Source of the DNA: CAZEIW01 sp964512305
GTDB taxonomy: Bacteria; Pseudomonadota; Gammaproteobacteria; Burkholderiales; Burkholderiaceae_F
Direction of reading: 5' to 3'
Assembly (NCBI GenBank): GCA_964512305.1
Contig: CAZEIW010000011.1
Location: 1-29,652, forward strand
DNA: 29,652 bases
Position numbers and translations under genes: made by a program. Shown here in pieces: positions 7,513 to 16,652 of this stretch (position 1 is its first letter; each line of letters starts with the position of its first letter). Below the pieces are notes generated by a model, which was not told where the DNA came from, did not search any database, and saw nothing but the letters and a program-made list of their open reading frames with translations.

Positions 7513-7817
7513 CGCGCCATCGTGCCTACCCGATGTTCGACCCGGCGCGGGAGCAGGTGCCGGTCCCGAACGACCTGTGCCCGATCGCCACCGACATCAA
7601 CCCGATGCTGCCGGGCGACTGGCGCAGCCTGCGCCCGGTGGTCGATCGCGACAAGTGCGTGAAGTGCGCCGTCTGCTGGCTGTACTGCCCGGTGCAGTGC
7701 GTCGTCGAGCGGCCGGCGTGGTTCGACGTCGACCTGCGAACCTGCAAGGGCTGCGGCATCTGCGCCAACGAGTGCCCGCAGCGGGCGATTTCGATGGTCC
7801 AGGAGGCAGGCGCATGA
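7509..7817 (+). CDS. padF: Phenylglyoxylate oxidoreductase, delta (ferredoxin) subunit PadF
   Basis: A 102-residue ferredoxin-type subunit with two [4Fe-4S] motifs: CVKCAVCWLYCP (Cys50, 53, 56, 60) and CKGCGICANECP (Cys79, 82, 85, 89). The 45-residue N-terminal extension before the first cluster, with PIATDINPMLPGDWRSLRP, is typical of delta chains of 2-oxoacid oxidoreductases. It should take electrons from the thiamine diphosphate centre in PadI and hand them on. ATGA overlaps on both sides couple it to padE and padG. Confidence 0.92.
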   Translation: MTRHRAYPMFDPAREQVPVPNDLCPIATDINPMLPGDWRSLRPVVDRDKCVKCAVCWLYCPVQCVVERPAWFDVDLRTCKGCGICANECPQRAISMVQEAGA

Positions 7818-9046
7818 GTGCCGCGACGCAGGTCCGTGCCGCGAAACCGAAGATCGCCGTCTGCGAAGGCAACGAGGCCGCCGCTCTCGCGGTGGCGCTG
7901 GCGCGGCCCGACATGGTGTCGGTCTACCCGATCACGCCGCAGTCGAGCCTGGTCGAGCACGTCGCGAAGCTGATCGCCGACGGCCGGATGGACGCCGAGA
8001 TCGTCGACGCCGAAGGCGAGCACTCGGTGCTTTCCGTGCTGCAGGGCGCAGCGCTGGCGGGCGGCCGCACCTTCACCGCCACCTGCGGGCCGGGGCTGGC
8101 GTTCATGTTCGAGCCCTACTTCCGCACGCCGGGCATGCGGCTGCCGATCGTGATGTCGATCGTGACGCGCGACGGCATCACCCCGCAGTCGGTATGGGGC
8201 GGCCACCAGGACGCGATGACGGTGCGCGAGGTCGGCTGGGTGCAGGTGTACTGCGAGTCGGTGCAGGAGGTCCTCGACACGACCATAATGGCCTTCAAGA
8301 TCGCCGAGCACCGCGACGTGATGCTGCCGGTGAACGTCTGCCTCGACGGCAACTACCTGTCCTACGGCGCGGCGCGGGTCGAGCTGCCGGAGCAGGCCGA
8401 GGTCGACGCCTTCCTCGGCGCGAAGGACGTGAACTGGCACGTCGCCCTTGATCCGCTGCGGCCGATGGCGGTGGACCCGCTCACCGGCGGCCCCGGCGGC
8501 AAGGGACCCGCCACGTTCGTGCGCTACCGCAAGGGCCAGTGCCGCGGCATGCAGAACGCGCTGCGCGTCATCGGCGACGTCCACGAGGAGTTCGGCCAGC
8601 GCTTCGGGCGCCGTTACGCGCCGCTGGTCGAGCAGTACCGGATGGAGGACGCGCGGATCGCGCTGATGACCCTGGGCAGCATGAGCGGCGCCGCCAAGGA
8701 TGCGGTGGACGATGCGCGCGCGGCCGGCAACCGGGTCGGCATCGTCAAGCTCAAGACCTTCAGCCCGTTCCCGGTCGACGCGCTCGTGCAGGCGCTTGCG
8801 CGCGTCGAGGCCGTCGGCGTGGTCGACCGCTCGGTCGGCTTCCGCTGGAACTGCGGGCCGATGTACCAGGAGACTCTCGGGGCGCTGTACAGGCTGGGGC
8901 GGCTGGTGCCCACGGCGAGCTTCATCGGCGGCCTCGCCGGCGCCGATATCACGGTCGAGCACTTCCATCGCGTGATCGAGCAGACCGGCACCCTGCTCGA
9001 AGGCTTTGCACCGACCGAGCCGATCTGGCTGAACGAGAACGACTGA
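7814..9046 (+). CDS. padG: Phenylglyoxylate oxidoreductase, alpha subunit PadG
   Basis: A 410-residue alpha subunit of the 2-oxoacid:acceptor oxidoreductase family. The N-terminal pyrimidine-type domain shows VYPITPQSSLVEHVAKL (about residue 36), a glutamate-bearing DAEGEHSVLSVLQGAALAG, and CGPGLAFMFEPYFR. The C-terminal transketolase-like domain includes LMTLGSMSGAAKDAV and KLKTFSPFPVDAL. It forms the thiamine-diphosphate active site together with the PadI C-terminal half. It is coupled to padF by an ATGA overlap. A 55-bp spacer separates it from padH. Confidence 0.92.
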   Translation: MSAATQVRAAKPKIAVCEGNEAAALAVALARPDMVSVYPITPQSSLVEHVAKLIADGRMDAEIVDAEGEHSVLSVLQGAALAGGRTFTATCGPGLAFMFEPYFRTPGMRLPIVMSIVTRDGITPQSVWGGHQDAMTVREVGWVQVYCESVQEVLDTTIMAFKIAEHRDVMLPVNVCLDGNYLSYGAARVELPEQAEVDAFLGAKDVNWHVALDPLRPMAVDPLTGGPGGKGPATFVRYRKGQCRGMQNALRVIGDVHEEFGQRFGRRYAPLVEQYRMEDARIALMTLGSMSGAAKDAVDDARAAGNRVGIVKLKTFSPFPVDALVQALARVEAVGVVDRSVGFRWNCGPMYQETLGALYRLGRLVPTASFIGGLAGADITVEHFHRVIEQTGTLLEGFAPTEPIWLNEND

Positions 9047-9101
9047 AAACACGGGAGCGCGACCGCGCGCAAGCGACCGGACGGGAACCACCGAGACAGC
9101 G

Positions 9102-10352
9102 ATGCAGACGCAATACCTGGTTGTCGGCAGCAGCCACGCGGCACTCGAAGCGGTCGCCGCCATCCGCATGCACGACGCGGACGGCAGCCTGACGCTGTTG
9201 ACGCGCGACCCCCACCTTCCGTATTCGCCGACGCTGCTGCCCTATGTCGTGTCGGGCCGATCCGCGCCGCAGCGCGCGTGGCTGCGCGACGAGCGCTACT
9301 TCGCCGACCGCAAGGTGCGGTATCTGCCAGGGCGGACGCTGGCGGGGCTGCGGCCGGAGCGGGGCGCGGCGGTGCTCGCCGACGGCGCCGAGATCCGCTA
9401 CGACAAGGTGCTGCTCGCCACCGGCGCGGCGCCCGTGATCCCGCCGATCGCCGGCATCGACGAGGTCGGCTACCACGTGCTGCGCACGCTCGACGATGCG
9501 CTGACACTGAAGGCGGCCGTCGGCGGTTCGCGGCGCGCCGTGGTCGTCGGCGCAGGGTTGGTCGGCATGCACGCGGCCGAGCATCTGGTCGAGGCCGGCG
9601 CCGAGGTCACCGTGGTCGAGGTGCAACCGCAGGTGCTCGGCGGCTACTTCGACCGGCGCGCGGCCGGGATCATCGAACGGGAGTTCGCGGCCAACGGCGC
9701 GCGCATCCTGACCGGGCGGCGCGTGGCCGGCCTCGCGCGCGCCGCGGGCGCGACCCGGGTGCGTCTCGAAGACGGCGAACACCTCGACGCCGACCTGCTG
9801 CTGATCGCCGCCGGCGTCAGGCCGCAGTTGGACTACCTGGCCGGCAGCGGCATCGAGCACGCCGACGGCGTCCTGGTCGACGATGCGATGCGCACCAGCC
9901 ACGCGAGCGTATGGGCGGCGGGCGACTGCGCGCAGGCAAGGGATTTCTTCAGCGACGCCGCCGTCCTGAACCCGATCCTGCCGGACGCCGCCGAGCAGGG
10001 GCGCATCGCCGGCATGGCGATGGCCGGCGACCCCGCGCCAAGGCGCTACGACGGCGGCGTTCCCTTGAACACGTACCGGTTCTTTGGACGCCACGCGATC
10101 TCGGTCGGCCAGGGCCGGCTTGCGGACGGTGCCGAAGAAAGGCTGCGCGTCGACGAGGAGGCGGGCCGCTACTTGCGCGCGGTATTCAGGCAGGGGCGCC
10201 TGCAGGGGATCTTCGGCGTCGGGGAGTTCTTCGACGGCGGCGTGATGTGGCAGCTGATCCGGCGCCGCGTCGACATGTCCGCCAGCATCGAGCGGCTGGT
10301 CGCCGAGCCGCTCGCCACCGGGCGCGAGCTCATGTCGCGCCTGTGGAGGTAG
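9102..10352 (+). CDS. padH: Phenylglyoxylate oxidoreductase, FAD/NAD(P)-binding epsilon subunit PadH
   Basis: A 416-residue pyridine-nucleotide-disulfide-type flavoprotein. The N-terminal FAD site reads YLVVGSSHAALEAV, with Ser replacing the third Gly of GXGXXG. The NAD(P) site is VVVGAGLVGMHAAEHL (about residue 147), and the second FAD contact is SVWAAGDCAQA. In the phenylglyoxylate enzyme of Azoarcus this subunit lets NAD+ act as electron acceptor, which ordinary ferredoxin-dependent relatives cannot do. No redox-active CXXXXC pair is present, so it is not a disulfide reductase. PadI begins three bases after its stop codon. Confidence 0.9.
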   Translation: MQTQYLVVGSSHAALEAVAAIRMHDADGSLTLLTRDPHLPYSPTLLPYVVSGRSAPQRAWLRDERYFADRKVRYLPGRTLAGLRPERGAAVLADGAEIRYDKVLLATGAAPVIPPIAGIDEVGYHVLRTLDDALTLKAAVGGSRRAVVVGAGLVGMHAAEHLVEAGAEVTVVEVQPQVLGGYFDRRAAGIIEREFAANGARILTGRRVAGLARAAGATRVRLEDGEHLDADLLLIAAGVRPQLDYLAGSGIEHADGVLVDDAMRTSHASVWAAGDCAQARDFFSDAAVLNPILPDAAEQGRIAGMAMAGDPAPRRYDGGVPLNTYRFFGRHAISVGQGRLADGAEERLRVDEEAGRYLRAVFRQGRLQGIFGVGEFFDGGVMWQLIRRRVDMSASIERLVAEPLATGRELMSRLWR

Positions 10353-10354
10353 AC

Positions 10355-11671
10355 GTGGGACGAGCTTTCAGCACGATCGCCTTCGACGCCGCCGCCTGCG
10401 ACGGCTGCGGCGAATGCATGCGGGCCTGCGCGCTGACCAAGACCGGCACCGAAGACCGGGCGCGCGCGCGCATCCAGGTGATGCCGGCCGGGAACGGTCA
10501 CGAGCTCGCCCTGTGCCGCCAGTGCGCCGACCCGCGATGCGTCGCGGTCTGCCCGGCGGGGGCGCTCGCAAAGGACCCCGACGGCGGCGTCGTTGCCTGG
10601 GACGGCTCGAAGTGCGTCGACTGCCTGCTGTGCACCCTCGGTTGCGCCTACGCCGGCATCGCGCTCGATGCGGCCGAGGGCCGCGTCGTCAAGTGCGACA
10701 TGTGCGGCGGCGACCCCGCCTGCGTGGCGGCATGCGACCGCGGGGCGCTGCGGCACGTGACGACCGCGAGGATCTACAACGAGGTCGGCGATTGGGAAGA
10801 CCTGTTCGCGCCCGGCCTGGCCGGCTGCCAGGGATGCAACACCGAGCTTCTGATGCGCCACACGCTGCGCCGCGTCGGCCCCGACACCGTGCTGGCGACG
10901 CCGCCCGGCTGCGTGCCCGGCATGGGCTCGGTCGGCTACAACGGCCTGGCGGGCACGAAGGTGCCGGTGTTCCATCCGCTGCTGACCAACACGGCATCGA
11001 TGCTCACCGGCATCAAGCGCCAGCTCAAGCGCGCCGGCCGCGAGGTGACGGCGCTCGCCATCGCCGGCGACGGCGGCGCATCCGACGTCGGCTTCCAGTC
11101 GCTGTCCGGCGCCGCCGAGCGCGGCGAGCAGATCCTCTTCCTGGTCGTCGACAACGAGGGTTACATGAACACCGGCATGCAGCGCTCGAGCTGCACGCCG
11201 TACGGCGCCTGGACGTCGACGACCCCGGTCGGCAGCCGCGGTCACGGCAAGACGCAGGACGCCAAGAATCTGCCGCTCCTGATGGTCGACCACCGCTGCG
11301 CCTACGTCGCGACGGCCTCGACCGCGTTCATGGAGGACTTCTACGCCAAGCTCGACAGGGCGATCGCCGCGGCGCGGACCGGCTTCGCATACCTGCACGT
11401 CTATTCGCCCTGCACCACGGGGTGGCGCTTCCCGAGCGAGAAGAACATCGAGGTCGCGCGCAAGGCCGTGCAGACCAATTTCGTGATGCTGTTCGAATAC
11501 GAGCCCGCGGCCGGACTGCGCTTCACGCATCCGGTGGACGACCCGCTGCCCGTCACCGACTACCTGAAGGCGATGGGGCGCTTCCGCCACCTGACGGCCG
11601 AACAGGTGCAGCACATCCAGGCGAGGGTCGACGAGAACCGCGGTTTCATTCAACAGCGCTGCCGGCGCTAA
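10355..11671 (+). CDS. padI: Phenylglyoxylate oxidoreductase, ferredoxin-beta fusion subunit PadI
   Basis: A 438-residue two-part protein. Residues 1-150 are a polyferredoxin with four Cys groups: CDGCGECMRAC from Cys15, CRQCADPRCVAVCP, CVDCLLCTLGC and CDMCGGDPACVAAC. The remainder is a thiamine-diphosphate-binding beta chain with AGCQGCNTELLMRH, the cofactor motif GDGGASDVG (about residue 238) and VVDNEGYMNTG. The start is GTG at 10355, two bases after the padH stop and preceded by TGGAGG; no in-frame ATG precedes the first cluster. Together with PadG it decarboxylates phenylglyoxylate and forms benzoyl-CoA. The fusion fits the roughly 48-kDa beta subunit known for the Azoarcus enzyme. Confidence 0.91.
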   Translation: MGRAFSTIAFDAAACDGCGECMRACALTKTGTEDRARARIQVMPAGNGHELALCRQCADPRCVAVCPAGALAKDPDGGVVAWDGSKCVDCLLCTLGCAYAGIALDAAEGRVVKCDMCGGDPACVAACDRGALRHVTTARIYNEVGDWEDLFAPGLAGCQGCNTELLMRHTLRRVGPDTVLATPPGCVPGMGSVGYNGLAGTKVPVFHPLLTNTASMLTGIKRQLKRAGREVTALAIAGDGGASDVGFQSLSGAAERGEQILFLVVDNEGYMNTGMQRSSCTPYGAWTSTTPVGSRGHGKTQDAKNLPLLMVDHRCAYVATASTAFMEDFYAKLDRAIAAARTGFAYLHVYSPCTTGWRFPSEKNIEVARKAVQTNFVMLFEYEPAAGLRFTHPVDDPLPVTDYLKAMGRFRHLTAEQVQHIQARVDENRGFIQQRCRR

Positions 11672-11723
11672 ACGTCGAGCTCTGCCGCGTTTCGGAGCTA
11701 CGGTTCACCGAAAGGAGGACACT

Positions 11724-13040
11724 ATGAGGATGGAGACACCGCTTCCTGGCCTCGAGCCGATCGAGACCGCGAGCCGGGACGAATTGCAGGCCCTGCAGCT
11801 GCAGCGCCTGCAATGGTCGCTGCGGCACGCGTACGACAACGTCCCGCGCTACCGCGCCAAATTCGATGCCGCCGGCGTGCATCCGGGCGATCTCAGGCAG
11901 CTGTCGGACCTTGCCAGGTTCCCGTTCACGACCAAGGCGGACCTGCGGGAGACCTATCCCTACGGGCTGTTCGCCGTGCCGATGCGCGACGTCGTGCGCG
12001 TGCACGCCTCGTCCGGGACCACCGGGCGCCCGACCGTGGTCGGCTACACCAGGAACGACATCGCGATGTGGGCCGGCGTGATGGCCCGCTCGCTTCGCGC
12101 GGCCGGGGTGACGCCGGACGACATCATCCTCAATTCCTACGGCTACGGCCTGTTCACCGGGGGGCTGGGCGCGCACCACGGGGGCGAATGCCTCGGTGCG
12201 ACCGTGATCCCGATGTCCGGCGGGCAGACGGAGAAGCAGGTCCAGCTGATCCGCGAGCTCACTCCCACGGTGCTGCTGTGCACGCCGTCGTACGCGCTGA
12301 CGATCGCCGACGAGCTGCAGCGCCAGGGCGTGAAGCCCGGCGGGACCTCGCTGCGCGTCGGCCTGTTCGGCGCCGAACCCTGGACCAACGAGATGCGCCT
12401 GGAGGTCGAGGCGCGGCTTGGCATCGACGCGGTCGACATCTACGGCCTGTCGGAGGTCATCGGGCCCGGGGTCGCCTGCGAGTGCGTCGAAACCAAGGAC
12501 GGTCCGCACATCTGGGAGGACCACTTCTATCCCGAGATCATCGATCCGGACACGGGCGGCGTGCTGCCGGACGGCGCCGACGGCGAGCTGGTCTTCACGT
12601 CCCTGACCAAGGAAGCGCTGCCCGTGATCCGGTACCGCACCCGCGATCTGACCCGGCTGCTGCCGGGAACCGCCCGCGTGATGCGGCGCATGGCCAAGGT
12701 GACGGGGCGTTCGGACGACATGCTGATCATCCGCGGCGTCAACGTGTTCCCGACCCAGATCGAGGAGATCCTGCTCAGGAACCCGAAGCTGTGCGCGCAG
12801 TACCAGCTTCAGCTGTCGCGCGAAGGCCATCTCGACCAGCTCGACGTCTATGTCGAGGTGAAACCGGAGCTGTCCGATCGCGTCGACGCCGCCGAGCGCG
12901 AGCGCATCGGCCGCGACGTCGCCCAGCACATCAAGGCGCTGATCGGCGTGACCGCGGAGATGCACGTGGTCGAGACGGACAGGATCGAGCGCACGCTGGT
13001 CGGCAAGGCCAGGCGCGTGATCGACAAGCGTCCGAAATAG
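11724..13040 (+). CDS. padJ: Phenylacetate-CoA ligase PadJ
   Basis: A 438-residue AMP-forming phenylacetate-CoA ligase, the usual length for PaaK/PadJ proteins. It carries the phosphate-binding loop SSGTTGRPTVVGYT (about residue 96), the family-specific SYGYGLFTGGLGAHHG, the adenylate motif DIYGLSEVIGPGVACEC, and the C-terminal hinge MAKVTGRSDDMLIIRGVNV. It activates phenylacetate with ATP and CoA, feeding PadBCD. The ATG at 11724 follows a very strong ribosome-binding site, AAAGGAGG (11711-11718). An in-frame ATG six bases later is a minor alternative. It is the last gene of the pad run, 52 bp after padI. Confidence 0.94.
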   Translation: MRMETPLPGLEPIETASRDELQALQLQRLQWSLRHAYDNVPRYRAKFDAAGVHPGDLRQLSDLARFPFTTKADLRETYPYGLFAVPMRDVVRVHASSGTTGRPTVVGYTRNDIAMWAGVMARSLRAAGVTPDDIILNSYGYGLFTGGLGAHHGGECLGATVIPMSGGQTEKQVQLIRELTPTVLLCTPSYALTIADELQRQGVKPGGTSLRVGLFGAEPWTNEMRLEVEARLGIDAVDIYGLSEVIGPGVACECVETKDGPHIWEDHFYPEIIDPDTGGVLPDGADGELVFTSLTKEALPVIRYRTRDLTRLLPGTARVMRRMAKVTGRSDDMLIIRGVNVFPTQIEEILLRNPKLCAQYQLQLSREGHLDQLDVYVEVKPELSDRVDAAERERIGRDVAQHIKALIGVTAEMHVVETDRIERTLVGKARRVIDKRPK

Positions 13041-13058
13041 CGCGGCGCCGGCGCCGCG
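13041..13058. other. 18-bp perfect GC palindrome after padJ
   Basis: CGCGGCGCCGGCGCCGCG begins at the first base after the padJ stop codon and reads the same on both strands. As RNA it can fold into a seven-pair stem with a CCGG loop. No T-tract follows, so it is not a normal intrinsic terminator. It could stabilise the pad transcript's 3' end or lower readthrough into the paaX-type gene 33 bp further on. Confidence 0.45.
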
Positions 13059-13090
13059 GCACGCTTCCCGGCCATCGACTCCGGCTGCCC

Positions 13091-14080
13091 ATGAAAAACC
13101 GCGTCCTGAGCCGGTGGATCGCCGGGCAGCTGGCGCAACATCCGCTGCGCGCGAACTCGGGGGTCATCACCGTCTACGGCGACATGATCGCCCCGCACGG
13201 CGGCACGGTCTGGCTCGGCAGCCTGATCAGGCTGGTCGGGCCGCTGGGACTGAACCCGCGCATGGTCCGCACCAGCGTCTTCCGCCTGTCGAAGGAAAAA
13301 TGGCTGGTGTCGGAGCAGATCGGCCGCCGCAGCTACTACAGCCTCACCGCAACCGGCCGCCGCCGCTTCGAGCACGCGTTCCGCCGCATCTACGACGACC
13401 CGCGCATCGCCTGGCAGGGCGAGTGGCAACTGGTGATGATGCCGGGCGACGGTCTCGCGCCGGGCGTCCGCGAGGTGTTGCGCAAGGAGCTGCAGTGGGA
13501 GGGATTCGCCGCGATCGCCCCCGGGATCATGGCGCATCCATCGGCGCCGGGCGACTCGCTGTTCGACATCCTCCAGGGCACGGGCACGCACGACCGGATC
13601 GTGGTGCTGCACGCGCGCACGCTGGGCGCGCTGTCCGGACGGCCGCTCAGGGAGCTGGTCGGGGAATGCTGGAACCTGGAACAGGTCGCCGGCGGGTACC
13701 GCAGCTTCACCGTGCGCTTCAGGCCGGTCGCGCGGGTGCTGCGCGGGACGGCGGCGCTCGATCCCGAGCAATGTTTCGTGATCCGCACCCTGCTGATGCA
13801 CGAATTCCGCCGCGTGCAGCTGCGCGATCCCCAGCTGCCGCGCCAGCTGCTGCCGGCCGACTGGCCCGGCGACGCGGCCCGCGCTCTGTGCCGCGACATC
13901 TACCGCCTGTGCCAGCGAGGGACGGAGGAGCACCTGATGGCGGTGCTCGAGACCGCCGACGGCCCGCTGCCGGCGGCGGCGGAGAGCTTCTATTCGCGAT
14001 TCGGCGGCATCGGGCCCGGTGCCACCGGCGGCGCTGCGGCCTCGCCCCCTGGCCTGCCCGCCCGGCTGCCATCATCCTGA
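13091..14080 (+). CDS. paaX: PaaX-family transcriptional repressor
   Basis: A 329-residue protein matching the PaaX family (316 residues in E. coli). The N-terminal winged helix includes SGVITVYGDMIAPHGGTVWL, the recognition region NPRMVRTSVFRLSKEKWLV, and RRSYYSLTATGRRRFEHAF. The middle part has the typical WQLVMMPGDG segment, and the C-terminal helical part includes FVIRTLLMHEFRRVQLRDP and LPADWPG. PaaX represses aerobic phenylacetate operons and is released by phenylacetyl-CoA. Here it follows the anaerobic pad operon on the same strand, 50 bp after padJ, so it is probably the pad regulator and partly cotranscribed. The likely operators are the GATACAG pairs at 2407-2559. Its last 91 bp overlap the convergent DUF2249 gene. 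Confidence 0.88.
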   Translation: MKNRVLSRWIAGQLAQHPLRANSGVITVYGDMIAPHGGTVWLGSLIRLVGPLGLNPRMVRTSVFRLSKEKWLVSEQIGRRSYYSLTATGRRRFEHAFRRIYDDPRIAWQGEWQLVMMPGDGLAPGVREVLRKELQWEGFAAIAPGIMAHPSAPGDSLFDILQGTGTHDRIVVLHARTLGALSGRPLRELVGECWNLEQVAGGYRSFTVRFRPVARVLRGTAALDPEQCFVIRTLLMHEFRRVQLRDPQLPRQLLPADWPGDAARALCRDIYRLCQRGTEEHLMAVLETADGPLPAAAESFYSRFGGIGPGATGGAAASPPGLPARLPSS

Positions 14081-14331
14081 ATCGCGGCCGCCGGCGAGCC
14101 CGTGCCCGGCCGCGCGCGAATCGTGATCTCGAGCAGCGTTTCGCGGCCGGGGCGCTCCTCGTAGCCGTAACCGTTGCGATCGAGCAGGCGGTAGAGAGGA
14201 AACGGCCGGCAGTCGATCTTCAGCAGCAGCGAGCCGCCGGCGGGCAGGGTCTCGAGCGCCGTCATCACCAGGACGAGCGGCTCGGGCGGCTCGAGTCCGC
14301 GAACGTCGAGCTCGGCCGTGTGCGCGGTCAT
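13990..14331 (-). CDS. DUF2249 domain protein
   Basis: A 113-residue soluble protein. Residues 5-75 match the DUF2249 pattern: ELDVRGLEPPEPLVLVMTAL, LPAGGSLLLKIDCRPFPLY, then an aromatic-rich GYGYEERPGRETLLEITI. The fold is related to TusA-type proteins and members are often near denitrification and respiratory genes; no reaction is established. The last 35 or so residues are a Pro/Gly/Ala-rich tail of low complexity. That tail lies antisense to the final 91 bp of the paaX-type gene, so either the overlap is real or the functional protein is effectively shorter. It starts 11 bp after the thiolase stop on the same strand and is probably translated from the thiolase mRNA. Confidence 0.75.
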   Translation of the reverse strand: MTAHTAELDVRGLEPPEPLVLVMTALETLPAGGSLLLKIDCRPFPLYRLLDRNGYGYEERPGRETLLEITIRARPGTGSPAAAIQDDGSRAGRPGGEAAAPPVAPGPMPPNRE

Positions 14332-14342
14332 CGGGCCCGCGC

Positions 14343-15548
<1,206 letters not shown>

Positions 15549-15611
15549 CGCGGACGGGCTCCTTTCCGTGGCCGGCGGGGGGCGTTCCCCGGCGCGCTGC
15601 CGGCTTCGGTC

Positions 15612-15631
15612 CCCGCATGCGGGCATGATAC
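15612..15631 (-). promoter_or_regulatory. Candidate thiolase promoter with palindrome
   Basis: In the 123-bp region between the thiolase and the divergent FHA gene, the minus strand reads TATCAT (15631-15626), five of six matches to the -10 consensus. It is followed by the 12-bp perfect palindrome CCCGCATGCGGG (15612-15623). The palindrome sits at or just after the predicted start of transcription and could be an operator. No convincing -35 is visible. Confidence 0.35.
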
Positions 15632-15671
15632 GCACACGCGGTAGACTCGCGCCCACGCCCGGGGAACGACC

Positions 15672-16646
15672 ATGGAACTGGTGCTGCGGGTCATCGAAGG
15701 CCCGAACGGGGACAAGCCGGATATCGTCGCGCGCTTCGACGCCGAAGGCGGCCTGATCGGCCGCGCCGAGTCGGCGCACCTGTCGCTGCCCGACGCGGCG
15801 CGCGTCATCTCGCGTTTCCACGCGCACGTCAGCTGCGAAGGCGACACCTATTTCCTGGAGGAGATGGGCAGCGCCAACGCGGCGGAAGTCAACGGCAAGG
15901 CGCTGGTGCCGGGGCAGCGCAGCCAGCTGCGCCCGGGCGACCGGATCCGCATCGGCCACTACATCATCGCGGTCGAGTTCGACGACCCCGACTTTCCGGC
16001 GACCCAGGTGCTCGATCGGGACAGCCGCGCATTCGCGGCCGCGGCGGCGAGCCAGGTGCCGCCCGATCTGCTGTGGCGCGCGTTCCTCCAGGGAGCGCAG
16101 CTGAAGATGGAGGCGCCGCTGGCGGCGCAGCGCGAGATGCTCCAGAGCGCCGGTGCGACGCTGCGCGCCGCGGTCGCCGGCGTGCGCCGCCTGCTCGCGG
16201 CGCGCGCGCGCGGCGAGGCCGACGGCAAGAAGACGCCGCTGAAGTCGAGCAGCAACAACGCGCTGCGGGTCGCCACCGACGACGCGCGCGCATTCAGCGC
16301 GCTGCTGAAGTCCCCCGGCGCCGGGTTCATGTCCGGTCCCGAGGCGGTCACGGAAGCGATCGAGGAAGCGGTCGCGCACGTGACCGCCTGCGCGGCGGCA
16401 ACGAAGGCCGCGGCCGATCAGGTGCTGGCGCCGCTGGAAACGGGAGCGATCGAGAAGCGGCGCCCCCCTTCGCCGATACGGGACGAGCTGCTGCCGCTGT
16501 GGCGCAAGGCGCAGCTATGGGACCAGTTCGTCCGCACCCAGCGCGCGCTTCGCGCCGACGGCGCGGGCCTGCAGGACGCGTTCAAGCGCGCGTTCGCGAA
16601 GGCCTACGAGGCCGAGATCGCGCGCCTGAAAGGCCGCTCGCGATAG
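15672..16646 (+). CDS. FHA-domain protein, type VI secretion TagH/ImpI-like
   Basis: A 324-residue protein with an N-terminal forkhead-associated domain (about residues 20-95). The FHA core pieces are GGLIGRAESAHLSLPD, VISRFHAHVS and GSANAAEVNGKAL followed by LRPGDRIRIGHY. The C-terminal half is helical. Its LWRKAQLWDQFVRTQRAL and FKRAFAKAYEAEIARL resemble the conserved C-terminus of type VI secretion FHA proteins (TagH/ImpI). FHA domains bind phosphothreonine, and in those systems they mark a kinase/phosphatase control circuit. No type VI structural gene or Ser/Thr kinase is next to it, so it is an isolated copy. The C-terminal match is from memory. Confidence 0.8.
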   Translation: MELVLRVIEGPNGDKPDIVARFDAEGGLIGRAESAHLSLPDAARVISRFHAHVSCEGDTYFLEEMGSANAAEVNGKALVPGQRSQLRPGDRIRIGHYIIAVEFDDPDFPATQVLDRDSRAFAAAAASQVPPDLLWRAFLQGAQLKMEAPLAAQREMLQSAGATLRAAVAGVRRLLAARARGEADGKKTPLKSSSNNALRVATDDARAFSALLKSPGAGFMSGPEAVTEAIEEAVAHVTACAAATKAAADQVLAPLETGAIEKRRPPSPIRDELLPLWRKAQLWDQFVRTQRALRADGAGLQDAFKRAFAKAYEAEIARLKGRSR

Positions 16647-16652
16647 CGGCCT
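16631..16652. terminator. Bidirectional stem-loop spanning two stop codons
   Basis: AGGCCGCT (16631-16638) and AGCGGCCT (16645-16652) pair perfectly around a six-base loop. The stem contains the stop codon of the FHA gene and part of that of the convergent thioesterase, whose stops are only four bases apart. No T-tract follows on either strand, so it is likely a shared mRNA 3'-end structure. Confidence 0.4.

Noticed and set aside
9278..10354. An N-terminal extension of PadI covering most of padH.
   Set aside because: It is an out-of-frame reading of padH. GTG at 10355 follows the padH stop and a TGGAGG ribosome-binding site, and directly precedes the first ferredoxin motif.
15626..15631. TGATAC upstream of the thiolase as a fifth copy of the pad operator half-site.
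   Set aside because: Only the six-base core matches and no inverted partner is nearby. On the minus strand the same bases give TATCAT, a good -10 for the thiolase, which explains them better.
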